Positions 7,774 to 17,610 of a DNA stretch of 64,000 bases are shown here, piece by piece. The notes below the pieces were generated by a model. The model did no database searches. It worked only from the letters and a program-made list of their open reading frames with translations, and had not been told where the DNA came from. A program made the position numbers and the translations under genes. This DNA is from Hufsiella ginkgonis (lineage in GTDB: Bacteria; Bacteroidota; Bacteroidia; Sphingobacteriales; Sphingobacteriaceae). The stretch spans positions 372,001 to 436,000 of the forward strand of contig NZ_WVHS01000002.1 in NCBI RefSeq assembly GCF_009834915.1, in the 5' to 3' direction. How positions within the stretch are numbered: position 1 is the first letter of the stretch; the number at the start of each line of letters is the position of its first letter.

Positions 7774-9039
7774 TCACCTGCCATTCACCACGATCTCTCT
7801 ATATCCCACCAGCTCATCCCATCTTCCTCCCGGCTTGCGGTAATAAAAAAGCAACTGGTAGGTGTTGTTGGTCTCGAAGTGGGAACCGTCAAAAACCGTA
7901 TCATCGGTTACTTTTCCTTTATCATCGGCCCATACATAATGGTAGTCGTAAAGACCCTGTTTAAGGAAAAGGGAGCCTGTAAAGCGTTTATGCGCCTCGT
8001 CATAGGCCATCCGGTTCTCCGGCGTGAGGCGGTAATCGTTAAACTTCCCGACAATGTAGGCGCTGCCGCCTTCCGTGGGCGGAACGGCAGACAGCGCAAA
8101 TTTCACGCTGGCGTAATCGGCGTCGGTGCGGCTGTCGCGGCCTTCCTGGTTTCTCACGAGGAAATTACCGTTATTGTCGTAAAAATAAGTGTAGGCAGCA
8201 GCGCTTATATCCGGGTCGTTAAGCAGGTACACCGCATTGGCCGTGTCTTTCACGATCTTGGCGATCCGCTCAGACTGGTAGCGGAGACTGATGAAATCCA
8301 GTCTCCGGAATTCGATCCCTCCCAAAAAATCGAGTTTTTGCAGATCGTTATACACCAGCTGGTTCTGCCGCACATAGGTCGGCCGGCCGGCCCATTGCGC
8401 CTGGTCATCGCGACCGTTCTGGATCACCAGCGCCTTTACATCGAGATACGGGTTCTGGATCATAAACTGGTGGTTAACCGAGAAATTGATCTTCTGTCGC
8501 CTTTCGCGCTCGCGGACGTTGGTAGACGGGCCTACGTCGGTGGTCATGGAAACCTGCTGGTTCACCACGTAAAAGCGGCGCGTAAAAGCCGGTTTCCGCG
8601 CATCGTCCTCGTAAACCTTCAACAGGTAATTTCCGGAGATTTTCGGCTTAATGGTGAAATTCGGGAGTACCAACTCATAATGGGTATACTTCTTAAGGGT
8701 GTTTACAGAGATGCGGTAGTCGGTGATCCGGTCCTCCGTAAAGCCTTCCATATAATCAAGCGGGGAGATGCGGCTGGTGTTCCACTCCGCATCGCAATGC
8801 TCGAGGGCGTACGAAAAATTATGGGTACCGGTACGAAGATCATCGAACGTCAGCAGCAATTCCTCCGAACCGCCCATGACCAGGACCGGGAACGACTGCT
8901 CTTTCCGGCGGTTATAGAATTCTACGGAACGGATGTAGGGCTTATATACGGCGTTTATGTTGCTGGTTTGCTGCGCGTGACCCGGGAAGACTACACCCGG
9001 AATGATGAATGTGCAAAGTATTACGATTTTTTTTAGCAT
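7774..9039 (-). CDS. Type IX secretion system plug-domain protein (DUF5103)
   Basis: A 421-residue exported protein with a signal peptide ([23 protein letters not shown]). The body is rich in beta strands and carries the DUF5103 pattern: [19 protein letters not shown] near the N-terminus, [33 protein letters not shown], and YDYHYVW...[19 protein letters not shown] near the C-terminus. The family is currently described as a plug component of the Bacteroidetes type IX secretion translocon, which supports the phylum assignment. It is transcribed divergently from the metallophosphoesterase at 9114; a long reverse frame across it is a shadow. Confidence 0.85.
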   Translation of the reverse strand: MLKKIVILCTFIIPGVVFPGHAQQTSNINAVYKPYIRSVEFYNRRKEQSFPVLVMGGSEELLLTFDDLRTGTHNFSYALEHCDAEWNTSRISPLDYMEGFTEDRITDYRISVNTLKKYTHYELVLPNFTIKPKISGNYLLKVYEDDARKPAFTRRFYVVNQQVSMTTDVGPSTNVRERERRQKINFSVNHQFMIQNPYLDVKALVIQNGRDDQAQWAGRPTYVRQNQLVYNDLQKLDFLGGIEFRRLDFISLRYQSERIAKIVKDTANAVYLLNDPDISAAAYTYFYDNNGNFLVRNQEGRDSRTDADYASVKFALSAVPPTEGGSAYIVGKFNDYRLTPENRMAYDEAHKRFTGSLFLKQGLYDYHYVWADDKGKVTDDTVFDGSHFETNNTYQLLFYYRKPGGRWDELVGYREIVVNGR

Positions 9040-9070
9040 ATTTTATAAAGTCCAACGTCTTACGTAATAA

Positions 9071-9078
9071 TATATTTG
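9071..9078 (+). promoter_or_regulatory. -7 box (TATATTTG) for the membrane metallophosphoesterase
   Basis: An exact TAnnTTTG match, 35 bp before the ATG at 9114, in the short divergent spacer between the plug-protein gene and the phosphoesterase gene. It argues against any start upstream of 9071. Confidence 0.5.
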
Positions 9079-9113
9079 CCTTTCTTTCCCATAAAAGTAT
9101 CATTTTATTCTAT

Positions 9114-10352
9114 ATGCCACGTTTTCTCGTTCCCGTCTTTATCCTGGTTTTCTTATCCGCGTTGATCGATTGGTACGCCTTCCAGGGAGTACACACCATC
9201 TCGGCATATTTCGAAGCGGCAGCCATCGCCGACCCCGTTTATTGGATGATCTCGGCCGCATCGGTGGGGTTGCTGATCGTGGCTACCGCCCGTTACGTGG
9301 CACAACGCAAAGCAACCATGCTTTTTAACGTAGCGGTGAACACTTTTCTTACCCTGCTTGTCACCAAACTGGTGTTCTGCCTGGTGTTGCTGGGTGAAGA
9401 TATCTTCCGGCTCGGTTTTTACCTCATCAAGCTGGTAGTTACGCAGGGTGAAACCGTTACCGGCCGCGCGCCGAGATCGGTATGGATCAGCCTGGGCGCG
9501 GCGGTGGTTTCACTGATCCCGTTTTTCGCTTTCCTGTTCGGCATTACCAAGGGTAAATATCATTACCGGGTACACCGCACCATACTTACCTTTGCCGACC
9601 TGCCGGAAGCGTTTGACGGGTTCAGGATCATCCAGATATCCGATATCCATTCCGGGAGCCTCACCAACAAGAAGGAAGTACAGCGCGGTGTAAACATGAT
9701 AAATGCACAAAAACCTGATCTTTTTATATTTACAGGAGATCTCGTAAACAATCGCTCGACAGAAATCGTGCCCCTCATCCCGGTATTTTCGCAGATCAGG
9801 GCGCCTTACGGACAGTTCTCTATCCTTGGTAACCATGATTATGGCGACTATGTAAGCTGGCCAACGCCTGACGAGAAACGAAAGAACCTCGCCAGCCTGA
9901 AAGATCACCACCGCTCGATGGGTTTTCGCCTGTTGCTGGATGAACATGTACGTATCACCCGGGGACAGTCGCATGTCAACCTGCTAGGGGTAGAGAACTG
10001 GGGTAAAGGTTTCGGCGAACGCGGCAATCTCGCAAAAGCGATGTCGGGCATCACCAATGGCGAGTTTAACCTCTTACTGTCGCACGACCCTTCTCATTGG
10101 GATGAACAGGTGAAAAACAATCCGCTAAAGATTCACCTTACTTTTTCGGGACATACACACGGCATGCAATTTGGCATCGAGGCGTTCGGTTTTAAATGGA
10201 GCCCGGTAAAATATCGCTATGCTAACTGGGCCGGCCTGGCCGAAGAGAACGGGCGTTACCTGTATGTAAGCCGGGGATTTGGCTTCCTGGGGTTTTCGGG
10301 CAGGGTGGGGATCTGGCCGGAGATCACGGAGGTGGTATTAAGGAAAGGCTGA
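9114..10352 (+). CDS. Membrane-anchored metallophosphoesterase (YkuE-like)
   Basis: A 412-residue protein. The first ~150 residues hold about four hydrophobic helices (residues 3-20, 40-60, 70-100, 125-145), then a calcineurin-like catalytic domain with QISDIHSG (D-x-H), FTGDLVNN, LGNHDYGDY, LSHDPSHW and SGHTHGMQFG. This arrangement is that of YkuE-like enzymes acting on lipid or envelope phosphates at the membrane. I start it at MPRFLVPVF (9114), since the open frame from 9009 overlaps the divergent gene and its promoter. It is apparently monocistronic and ends 89 bp before the response regulator gene on the other strand. Confidence 0.88.
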   Translation: MPRFLVPVFILVFLSALIDWYAFQGVHTISAYFEAAAIADPVYWMISAASVGLLIVATARYVAQRKATMLFNVAVNTFLTLLVTKLVFCLVLLGEDIFRLGFYLIKLVVTQGETVTGRAPRSVWISLGAAVVSLIPFFAFLFGITKGKYHYRVHRTILTFADLPEAFDGFRIIQISDIHSGSLTNKKEVQRGVNMINAQKPDLFIFTGDLVNNRSTEIVPLIPVFSQIRAPYGQFSILGNHDYGDYVSWPTPDEKRKNLASLKDHHRSMGFRLLLDEHVRITRGQSHVNLLGVENWGKGFGERGNLAKAMSGITNGEFNLLLSHDPSHWDEQVKNNPLKIHLTFSGHTHGMQFGIEAFGFKWSPVKYRYANWAGLAEENGRYLYVSRGFGFLGFSGRVGIWPEITEVVLRKG

Positions 10353-10441
10353 GAACCGTTCACAGCTGGCATAGCAATACCCGGAGGGCTGCATCAGCAC
10401 TAATAAGACACGATCGATAGCCTTCCTTCATCACTCAGCAC

Positions 10442-11119
10442 CTACCGGTTGCTGATCTTTAACCGGTCCATATACGACTCGCCTACCGGGATGGTCTTCC
10501 CGTTTATATGCACCTGGTGACGCTCGATGCGATCGATATGATCTATCGCGGCCACATACGAACGATGGATGCGGATGAACTTCGCTTCTGGCAAAAGGCT
10601 CTCCAGTTCGCCGAAAGTCATACGCGAGAGCAGGCTCCGGTCCTTCATCACGAAGTTCACGTAATTGCCTGCCGCCTCGAGGTAATAGATATCGTCGAAG
10701 TTCACTTTTACCTGTTCATACCCGGTTTTAAGAAAAACATAGGATACGCTGTTATTCTTGTTCCGGGCATCATATAGCTCCTGTACCTTGTTGCACGCTT
10801 TTACGAAGCGGGGCAGGGAGAAGGGCTTGAGCAGGTAGTCCACGGCGTCGAGCTCAAAGCTGGTCACCGCATGTTCGGAGTAGGCGGTGGTAAAAACCAC
10901 GAGCGGTTTTTTATTCAGGCTATGCAGGAATTCGATCCCGGAAATATCCGGCATTTTAATATCCAGGAAGAGCAGGTCGACCTGTTCCCGCCGCATATAC
11001 TCCATCGCTTTAAAGGCATCGGTAAACACGGCTTTCAGCTCGATAAAGGAAACTTTTGAAGCATGTGACCGGATCACTTCGAGCGCAAACGGCTCGTCGT
11101 CGAGGGCTATGGCTATCAT
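10442..11119 (-). CDS. LytTR-family response regulator
   Basis: A 225-residue protein. The N-terminal receiver domain has the acidic pair DDEP (7-10), the phosphoacceptor Asp in LLFLDIKMPDISG (about residue 54), the Thr in VVFTTAYSEHA and Lys in YLLKPFSL. The C-terminal LytTR DNA-binding domain covers roughly residues 120-222 (VNFDDIYYLEAAGNYVNFV...FIRIHRSYVAAIDHIDRI...IPVGESY). It is the partner of the LytS-type kinase immediately upstream on the same strand, separated by 89 AT-rich bases. Targets are not evident. Confidence 0.93.
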   Translation of the reverse strand: MIAIALDDEPFALEVIRSHASKVSFIELKAVFTDAFKAMEYMRREQVDLLFLDIKMPDISGIEFLHSLNKKPLVVFTTAYSEHAVTSFELDAVDYLLKPFSLPRFVKACNKVQELYDARNKNNSVSYVFLKTGYEQVKVNFDDIYYLEAAGNYVNFVMKDRSLLSRMTFGELESLLPEAKFIRIHRSYVAAIDHIDRIERHQVHINGKTIPVGESYMDRLKISNR

Positions 11120-11208
11120 GGCGACTAAGTTAGGAAATTCCGGTTAAAAGTAATTATAAAGGTAATTTATATAACTAACTAATATAAAGCTAAATAAAAT
11201 TACATATG

Positions 11209-12735
11209 CTAATATTGTACAGTCAAATGAATGAAGAACTCACGGGCGGTTTCCCGGATGATGAGCTTATGTTTATCAGGATATAATAAGGCCAGGCGCT
11301 GTTTGACGTTGTTAAGACCGATGCCTGAATGGTCCTTTTCCGGGTCGTCGCCCGACCGCGGGTGAATACTGTTATATACATCAAAATAAAGCTCGTTCTC
11401 ATTGGTGTTCAGCGTGATCCGGATCCAGGAAGGTTTTGATAAACTGATCCCATGTTTAAAGGCGTTCTCGATAAAAGGGATCAGGAGCATCGGCGCTATA
11501 CGCTTGTCTATCAACGCTTCCTCGATATTTACATCAACACGTATATCAGGTGATTCCTGGGTACGGAGCAACTGGAGATCGATGTAGTTACGCAGGTAAT
11601 CCAGTTCCCGGGCGAGTACGATCTTGTCCTGGTGATTCTCATGGATCATAAAACGCATCATGTCGCCGAGCTTCTGGATGCCGTTCGCGGTGCGCTCGCT
11701 GTTTTCCTGCAATGCGGTTCCGTACAGCGTGTTCAGCGAGTTGAAGAGGAAATGCGGATTGATCTGCGAGCGAAGAAAATCGAGGCCGGCCTCAGACCGT
11801 CCCAGATCGGTTTTGAGCTGGTGCAGTTCGGTGTTCATCGATTCACGTCTTTTGTATACCTGCCAGGCCAGCGGTGCAGTGATCAGCAGCTGGAAGCCGG
11901 CATTAAACAGGTTGATGATAAGACCGGCATCCCAGCTGTAATAAATGATCAGCACGATAAAAGAGATCGGAAGCGTGCCCGCGGCAACCGACAGCGCTAC
12001 CAGCCTGAGGTATGCGCCGAACTTTTGCTTCGCGGCCAGCACCCTTGGAATAAAGTCGTAGATCGAGTACCAATAGAGGCCAATAGCGAACGGCGCGATC
12101 AGGCCAACTAACCCGATGGCCTCTTTTGGAGCATTACCGCCCATCATCATCAGCATTATGATCATCCAGATCACCAGGGCGACGGCACATTCGCGGCTTA
12201 TTGCCTGGTACTTGGGCGCGATCTTATTGGTATTCAACAGGATGTAACTGGCCGCATATTTAATAGCGGTATAGAACACGAACATCATCATAAGCCAGAA
12301 TCCGTAGATCATGTTTTCCTTAAACACCTGGCCGTAAAAAGCGTCCAGGTCGGGATGGTCTACCACCACGTAACCTCTCAGCCAGGTATCGGTGACCGCG
12401 AAAATTAACCCCAGTCCCACAAATAGGAAAAGACAAAAGATCACGTTTAACGCTACGTTCCTGCGGCTCAGCAACGCTGGAGTGATGTTAAGGATCAACA
12501 GTACGAACGATGCATACAGCACCGTATAGCGCACCATTTTCGGGAGAAAGTAGTTGGCGAAATACGAATATTCCACATGCGCATCGTTAAACCGCCATTG
12601 CAGGCCATCAGTATCGCTTTGCGTAACCGCCCGCGATACGAGAAAAAACATCGTAAATACATATAGCACGGTGGCGAACCAGAACTCGGTTCTCTTCAGG
12701 TCAAAAGGTTTCTTTAAAAGATCTTCCATATTCAT
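11209..12735 (-). CDS. LytS/YehU-type sensor histidine kinase
   Basis: A 508-residue membrane kinase. About seven hydrophobic helices occupy residues ~18-300; a short coiled-coil linker (MNTELHQLKTDLGRSEAGLDFL) leads to the His_kinase domain, with the phosphoacceptor His in SQINPHFLFNSLNTLYG (about 330), then LIPFIENAFKHG (N box) and SGIGLNNVKQRL (G box). A TTG at 12750 could extend it by five residues; the ATG at 12735 is preferred. It phosphorylates the LytTR regulator encoded just downstream. The ligand is unknown. Confidence 0.92.
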   Translation of the reverse strand: MNMEDLLKKPFDLKRTEFWFATVLYVFTMFFLVSRAVTQSDTDGLQWRFNDAHVEYSYFANYFLPKMVRYTVLYASFVLLILNITPALLSRRNVALNVIFCLFLFVGLGLIFAVTDTWLRGYVVVDHPDLDAFYGQVFKENMIYGFWLMMMFVFYTAIKYAASYILLNTNKIAPKYQAISRECAVALVIWMIIMLMMMGGNAPKEAIGLVGLIAPFAIGLYWYSIYDFIPRVLAAKQKFGAYLRLVALSVAAGTLPISFIVLIIYYSWDAGLIINLFNAGFQLLITAPLAWQVYKRRESMNTELHQLKTDLGRSEAGLDFLRSQINPHFLFNSLNTLYGTALQENSERTANGIQKLGDMMRFMIHENHQDKIVLARELDYLRNYIDLQLLRTQESPDIRVDVNIEEALIDKRIAPMLLIPFIENAFKHGISLSKPSWIRITLNTNENELYFDVYNSIHPRSGDDPEKDHSGIGLNNVKQRLALLYPDKHKLIIRETAREFFIHLTVQY

Positions 12736-13074
12736 TTTTTGATGATACAATGGTAACCGGAACTTTCCGGGAGCGAAAAAAAATGTGACAGAGCGGCATT
12801 TTCATGGGATGGAACCTTACGTACCCTCATTACACAAGCATAAAAAAATATATCGTCGTTTCCGGTTCGATATCATGCGAGAGACCAACGGACCTGTATT
12901 TTATTTACCGGGGAATCAGTAGGAATATTGCCAGCCGCAAGAACTGTCTATCCGCTGAGCAAATATTATCCTGAAAATAGTTATTCACATTCCGGATAAT
13001 GACCGGTCAATTTTTTCAACATTCCCCTTAAAAGCAAGTCAATCCATTAAATTCGCCGGATTAAACTGAACGGG
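12736..13074. other. Gene-free spacer upstream of mutS
   Basis: This 339-bp divergent spacer between the histidine kinase gene and mutS has no convincing reading frame. It holds an imperfect inverted repeat (ATTATCC 12965-12971, GGATAAT 12994-13000) and, near its end, the TAAATTCG element at 13048-13055, one base from the -7 consensus and 19 bp before the mutS start. Nothing else stands out. Confidence 0.5.
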
Positions 13075-15684
13075 TTGGCAAAAGACGCGAACAAAGAAAC
13101 GCCTTTAATGCAGCAGTATTATGCCATCAAGGCGAAATACCCCGGCGCGCTGCTGCTTTTCAGGGTGGGGGATTTTTACGAAACGTTTGGTGAGGATGCC
13201 ATCAAAGCGGCCGGCATTCTCGGGATTACGCTTACCCGGCGGGCGAACGGTGCGGCAACGCACATCGAGCTGGCGGGGTTCCCGCACCATTCGGTAGATA
13301 CGTACCTGCCGAAGCTGGTAAGGGCCGGTCAGCGCGTGGCCATTTGCGACCAGCTGGAGGATCCCAAAACCACCAAGACCATTGTGAAACGGGGCGTTAC
13401 CGAGCTGATCACGCCCGGGGTAGCGCATCATGACCAGATCCTGGCACAAAAATCCAATAATTACCTCGCGTCACTTTATTTTGACAAGAACCAGGCCGGC
13501 GCCGCCTTCGCCGACATTTCTACCGGCGAATTTATGGCGGCGCAAGGCGGTATCGATTACATCGGCAAGCTGCTGCAGAGCTTTAAGCCGAGTGAAGTGA
13601 TCTTCCCAAAGAGCCGCAGCCGCGAGTTTGCGGAAATTTACGGAAGCAATTTTTATACTTACGCCCTCGATGAATGGCCGTATGCAGGCGATTACGCTTC
13701 GGAAACATTGCTGAAGCATTTCGACGTAAAATCGCTGAAAGGCTTCGGAATCGCTCACCTGCCCCTGGCCGCTACCGCTGCGGGGGTGGCATTGCATTAC
13801 CTCAACGAAACCGAGCACCGCAACCTGCAGCATATTTCTTCGCTTTCGCGGATAGAGGAAGACCGGTACATGTGGCTAGACCGCTTCACCATCCGTAACC
13901 TGGAACTGGTAGGCTCGGCAAACGAGAACGGGAAAACGCTCGCGGATGTGCTGGACCGTACCTGTTCACCCATGGGAGCGCGGCTGCTGCGCCGGTGGAT
14001 CGTGATGCCGCTGAAAGAAAAGAAACCGGTAGAAGAGCGCCTGGAAGTGGTCGATTTCCTGCTGAAGGACGACACGCTGCGTGAAAAGCTGGCACAAGAG
14101 ATCCGACAGATCGGCGACCTCGAGCGGCTTATTTCCAAGGTGGGTCTCCAAAAGGTGAACCCCAGGGAGGTTTGCCAGCTGCAACGTGCGTTAACCGCCA
14201 TAGAAACCATTAAAAAAGCCTGCGAGGCGACCGATAACAACGCGCTCCGGATCATCGCAGAACAGCTGAACCCCTGTGCATTGATGCGCGAACGGATTGC
14301 CCGGGAACTGAGCCCTGAGCCGCCCGTGCTGCTGGCAAAAGGCGGCGTGATGGCCGATGGCGTAGATGAGGAGCTCGACCGCCTGCGAAAGATCGCCTAC
14401 GGCGGCAAGAACTACTTGCTGGAGATCCAGAAGCGTGAAGCGGAAAGTACCGGGATCCCTTCGCTGAAAGTGGCCTTTAACAACGTATTCGGGTATTACC
14501 TCGAAGTAACACATGTCCATAAGGAAAAAGTGCCGGCCTCCTGGATCCGCAAACAAACGCTTGTAAACGCCGAGCGCTATATTACGCCCGAGCTAAAGGA
14601 CTACGAGGAGCAGATCCTGGGTGCCGAAGAAAAGATCATGCTGATCGAGAACCGGCTCTACAGCGAGCTCGTACAATTTCTCGGCAGTTATATCAACCCG
14701 GTTCAGCTGAACGCCCGTTTAGTGGCCAGGGCCGATGTATTGCTGTGCTTCGCAGAGCTTGCCCTCAAAAATTACTACGTTCGCCCGGTGATCAATACCG
14801 GCAGCGAACTGGATATCAAAGGCGGCCGGCACCCGGTGATCGAAAAGAACCTGCCTCCCGGCGAGGAATACATCACGAACGATGTACTCCTCGACAGCGA
14901 AAATCAGCAGATCATTATCATTACCGGCCCCAATATGGCGGGTAAATCGGCCCTGCTGCGGCAAACGGGACTGATCGTACTGATGGCCCAGATGGGTTGC
15001 TTTGTACCGGCAAAAGAGGCCAGCATCGGGTTGGTGGACAAGATCTTTACCCGTGTAGGGGCTTCAGACAACCTTTCTTCGGGCGAATCTACCTTCATGG
15101 TGGAAATGAACGAAACGGCAAGTATCCTCAATAATATTTCCGGGCGAAGCCTGGTGCTGCTCGACGAGATCGGCCGTGGCACGAGTACCTACGACGGGAT
15201 CTCCATTGCCTGGGCTATCGCCGAGTTCCTGCACAACCAGCCGCACGCAAAGGCGAGAACGCTCTTTGCCACCCATTACCATGAGCTGAACGAACTGACG
15301 AACTCTTTTAGCCGGATCAAAAACTTTAACGTATCGGTGAAAGAGGTCGGCAACAAGGTGATCTTCCTGCGCAAACTGGTTCCGGGCGGCAGCGAACATA
15401 GCTTTGGGATCCACGTGGCTAAAATGGCGGGAATGCCGCAAAAGCTGATTTCGCGCGCCAGCGAGATACTGAAACGCCTCGAGCAGGAACGCACCGGCGG
15501 CGAACATATCAAAGACAGCATCAAGAAGGTGCAGCAGCAGGCCTACCAGCTGCAGATGTTCTCCATAGACGACCCGGTACTGATCAAGATCCGCGACCTG
15601 CTGAACAACCTCGATGTAAACACCCTCACACCGGTAGAAGCCTTAATGAAGCTCGATGAGATTCAGCGCGTATTGAAGGCCTGA
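13075..15684 (+). CDS. mutS: DNA mismatch repair ATPase MutS, TTG start
   Basis: An 869-residue mismatch-recognition protein. The mismatch-binding Phe-x-Glu motif is in [13 protein letters not shown] (about residues 35-40); the connector, lever and clamp regions follow; the ABC-type ATPase has Walker [12 protein letters not shown] (about 620), the [16 protein letters not shown] signature, Walker [16 protein letters not shown] and the ATHYHEL switch. Length is right for Bacteroidetes MutS. The start is a TTG at 13075: it gives the MAK...[17 protein letters not shown] beginning shared by homologues, whereas the first ATG (13108) would cut it. The mutL partner is not here. It probably has its own promoter (13048-13055). 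Confidence 0.97.
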   Translation: MAKDANKETPLMQQYYAIKAKYPGALLLFRVGDFYETFGEDAIKAAGILGITLTRRANGAATHIELAGFPHHSVDTYLPKLVRAGQRVAICDQLEDPKTTKTIVKRGVTELITPGVAHHDQILAQKSNNYLASLYFDKNQAGAAFADISTGEFMAAQGGIDYIGKLLQSFKPSEVIFPKSRSREFAEIYGSNFYTYALDEWPYAGDYASETLLKHFDVKSLKGFGIAHLPLAATAAGVALHYLNETEHRNLQHISSLSRIEEDRYMWLDRFTIRNLELVGSANENGKTLADVLDRTCSPMGARLLRRWIVMPLKEKKPVEERLEVVDFLLKDDTLREKLAQEIRQIGDLERLISKVGLQKVNPREVCQLQRALTAIETIKKACEATDNNALRIIAEQLNPCALMRERIARELSPEPPVLLAKGGVMADGVDEELDRLRKIAYGGKNYLLEIQKREAESTGIPSLKVAFNNVFGYYLEVTHVHKEKVPASWIRKQTLVNAERYITPELKDYEEQILGAEEKIMLIENRLYSELVQFLGSYINPVQLNARLVARADVLLCFAELALKNYYVRPVINTGSELDIKGGRHPVIEKNLPPGEEYITNDVLLDSENQQIIIITGPNMAGKSALLRQTGLIVLMAQMGCFVPAKEASIGLVDKIFTRVGASDNLSSGESTFMVEMNETASILNNISGRSLVLLDEIGRGTSTYDGISIAWAIAEFLHNQPHAKARTLFATHYHELNELTNSFSRIKNFNVSVKEVGNKVIFLRKLVPGGSEHSFGIHVAKMAGMPQKLISRASEILKRLEQERTGGEHIKDSIKKVQQQAYQLQMFSIDDPVLIKIRDLLNNLDVNTLTPVEALMKLDEIQRVLKA

Positions 15685-15744
15685 TTCCACACATGTTAAT
15701 AACTTCCGCCTGTATGTTACCGGTCAGTTCCTGACGTTTGTGCC

Positions 15745-16308
15745 ATGCAAAAAAGCGTTTTCCGTTTGCTGATATTGTTACTGGTCTCCTCGGCAGTTGT
15801 TTCCTGCAAATCCGGGAAGCTGCTAACGGATGCACGCGACCTGCGGAATAAGCCGGTATCGGGCTCGCTGAAAGAGCGGTACGCCGCCGCCCTTAACGTA
15901 AAAGAACGCGAGATCGACAACGAAAAACTGTACAAATTCATCGATAAATGGATGGGCGTGCCTTATCGCGCCAACGGAATGGATAGGGATGGGGTAGATT
16001 GTTCGGGCTTTACCACTCTACTGGAAAAAGAAGTTTTCGATGTATCGGTACCACGTATAGCGAAACAGATGGCCGAGAATGTAAAGCGGAAATACGAAGA
16101 GGACCTGCAGGAAGGAGATCTTGTTTTCTTTGATTTCAGCGGACAAAAATTCAGTCACGTAGGTATTTACCTGAAAAACAATAAATTCGTACACGCCTCC
16201 ACCAGTAAAGGAGTGATCATCAGCGACCTGAAGGATCCCTGGTATTACAAATATTTCTCGAGAGCTGGCAGCCCGAAAAATGATACCGCGACTTCCGGTG
16301 GACAATAA
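15745..16308 (+). CDS. NlpC/P60 (C40) peptidoglycan hydrolase lipoprotein
   Basis: A 187-residue lipoprotein: signal peptide MQKSVFRLLILLLVSSAVVSC with the lipidated Cys at 21 (lipobox VVSC). The NlpC/P60 domain covers roughly residues 65-175, with catalytic Cys in DGVDCSGFTTLLEK, His in FSHVGIYLKNNKFVHAS and a following polar residue in STSKGVIISDL. Such enzymes cut D-Glu to diamino-acid bonds in peptidoglycan stem peptides; here it would act in the periplasm, anchored to a membrane. It follows mutS by 60 bp, so read-through is possible, but its function is separate. Confidence 0.92.
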   Translation: MQKSVFRLLILLLVSSAVVSCKSGKLLTDARDLRNKPVSGSLKERYAAALNVKEREIDNEKLYKFIDKWMGVPYRANGMDRDGVDCSGFTTLLEKEVFDVSVPRIAKQMAENVKRKYEEDLQEGDLVFFDFSGQKFSHVGIYLKNNKFVHASTSKGVIISDLKDPWYYKYFSRAGSPKNDTATSGGQ

Positions 16309-16387
16309 CGCCTTAGATATTTCCCCCTTCTTTTATTCCCCCCGGTTATTGAGCAGCTGGAACGAATTAAATAACCACTCAGAATCG

Positions 16388-16395
16388 TAAATTTG
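16388..16395 (+). promoter_or_regulatory. -7 box (TAAATTTG) abutting the TlpA-like gene start
   Basis: An exact TAnnTTTG match with only four bases between the box and the ATG at 16400, implying that transcription starts at or very near the start codon. Confidence 0.55.
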
Positions 16396-16399
16396 CGGT

Positions 16400-16882
16400 A
16401 TGAAACGGTTCGTTGTTACGCAGTTACTTTATTTGCTATTCGTGTGGCCGGCATTTTCACAAACAGTAAGGCCTGTTACGGCCAGCCAGTTAGAATCCCG
16501 GTTCAGGTCGGGCAAGGATACGGTGTACGTGGTCAACTTCTGGGCCACCTGGTGTGTACCTTGCGTGAAAGAATTACCCGAATTTGAAAAGTTCCGAGAA
16601 GATCACAAAGATCAGCCGCTTAAACTGCTGTTGGTAAGCATGGATTACGAGTCGAAGGTAAAATCGGCGGTAATGCCCTTTGCCAGGAGGCAAAAGTTAA
16701 AAGCCGAAATATTGATCGCTTCAAGGAAAAACGAGCAGGGGTTTATCGATGCGATAGACAAGGGGTGGAGCGGGTCTCTGCCGGGTACGCTCATCGTAAA
16801 TAATGCCAAAGCGGTGCGCAAATTCTTCGAGAAGCCGCTTACCCATGAGGAACTGAACACACTGTATCAGACTTATAAATAA
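16400..16882 (+). CDS. TlpA-like thioredoxin-fold oxidoreductase
   Basis: A 160-residue exported protein with signal peptide MKRFVVTQLLYLLFVWPAFSQ. The thioredoxin active site reads NFWATWCVPCVKELPEF (CVPC near residue 54-57), followed by the TlpA/ResA-type VSMDYESK segment and SGSLPGTLIVNNAKAV with the cis-Pro. It is expected to reduce or exchange disulfides in the periplasm. It is followed 5 bp later by a second thioredoxin-fold gene, and a third small membrane gene may belong to the same operon. A -7 box directly before its ATG marks it as the first gene. Confidence 0.9.
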   Translation: MKRFVVTQLLYLLFVWPAFSQTVRPVTASQLESRFRSGKDTVYVVNFWATWCVPCVKELPEFEKFREDHKDQPLKLLLVSMDYESKVKSAVMPFARRQKLKAEILIASRKNEQGFIDAIDKGWSGSLPGTLIVNNAKAVRKFFEKPLTHEELNTLYQTYK

Positions 16883-16887
16883 CGGTC

Positions 16888-17493
16888 ATGAAAAAACTAA
16901 TGATTCTTGTTATAGCCGCGGCTGCCGCGCTTGCCGCAAAAATTCCCGCTGAAGGCTATAAGGCAGGCGACAGAGCCGCAGATTTCAGGTTAAAAAACGT
17001 AGACGGCAAAATGCTTTCTATGGCCGGCTATAAAACCGCGAAAGGCTTTATAGTGGTATTTACCTGTAACCATTGCCCTGTTTCCCAAGGGTACGAACAA
17101 AGGATCATTGCGCTGGATAAAAAATATGCGCAGAAAGGATACCCGGTGCTGGCGATCAGCCCGAGTGACCCGGCTTCGGTGCCTGCCGATTCCTATGAAA
17201 ACATGCAAAAGGTCGCTACCGCTCATAAGTACACCTTTCCGTACCTGATCGACGAAACCCAGGCGGTTAGCAAAGCGTTTGGCGCACGGGCGACGCCACA
17301 TGCATTCGTAATTCAAAAAACAGGCGCCGGTAACGTAGTCGAATACGTTGGCGCCATTGACAACAATGCTGAAGACGGCGATCCCAACCGGACCAACTAC
17401 GTGGAAAAAGCGGTAGATGCCCTGCTTGAGGGCAGGAAGCCTGTTGTTAATACCACCAAAGCCTTCGGTTGCAGCATAACATACAAGAATTAA
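16888..17493 (+). CDS. Thioredoxin family protein with CNHCP motif
   Basis: A 201-residue protein beginning with a hydrophobic segment (MKKLMILVIAAAAALAA) that is probably a signal peptide or anchor. Redoxin-like features: GDRAADFRLKNVDGKMLSM, then VVFTCNHCPVSQGYEQRI with a CxxC pair (CNHC, about residues 54-57), AISPSDPASVPADSYENM and a GARATPHAFVI loop with the cis-Pro. This type is common in Bacteroidetes and resembles AhpC/TSA-related thiol oxidoreductases; the electron partner is unknown. It is translationally close to the upstream TlpA-like gene, suggesting a joint role in envelope thiol chemistry. Confidence 0.85.
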   Translation: MKKLMILVIAAAAALAAKIPAEGYKAGDRAADFRLKNVDGKMLSMAGYKTAKGFIVVFTCNHCPVSQGYEQRIIALDKKYAQKGYPVLAISPSDPASVPADSYENMQKVATAHKYTFPYLIDETQAVSKAFGARATPHAFVIQKTGAGNVVEYVGAIDNNAEDGDPNRTNYVEKAVDALLEGRKPVVNTTKAFGCSITYKN

Positions 17494-17502
17494 TAAAAAC
17501 CG

Positions 17503-17610
17503 ATGCAAGAAAATTTCTGGAACAAATACAAACGTTTCGCCACCACCGAGATCCTGATGTATGTAAGCATGATCTTGATCATACTCCTGGGTATCCTGGT
17601 ATTCAGTTAA
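17503..17610 (+). CDS. Small single-helix membrane protein (35 aa)
   Basis: A 35-residue frame (ATG 17503, TAA 17608-17610) starting 9 bp after the thioredoxin-family gene. It has a polar, basic N-terminus (MQENFWNKYKRFATTE) followed by one hydrophobic helix (ILMYVSMILIILLGILVFS), giving a plausible inner-membrane protein with its N-terminus inside. It fills exactly the space up to the convergent transglutaminase gene, whose stop begins at 17611. Position and composition suggest a real third gene of the thiol-redox operon, perhaps a membrane partner; I do not recognise a family. Confidence 0.5.
   Translation: MQENFWNKYKRFATTEILMYVSMILIILLGILVFS

Noticed and set aside
7708-9036. Long plus-strand open frame of 442 codons
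   Set aside because: It lies opposite the type IX plug-domain gene, which has a signal peptide and recognisable motifs; the plus-strand frame has no known pattern and runs through two promoters.
12965-13000. ATTATCC/GGATAAT inverted repeat as an operator for mutS
   Set aside because: The arms are short and separated by 22 bp; no regulator or second copy supports it.
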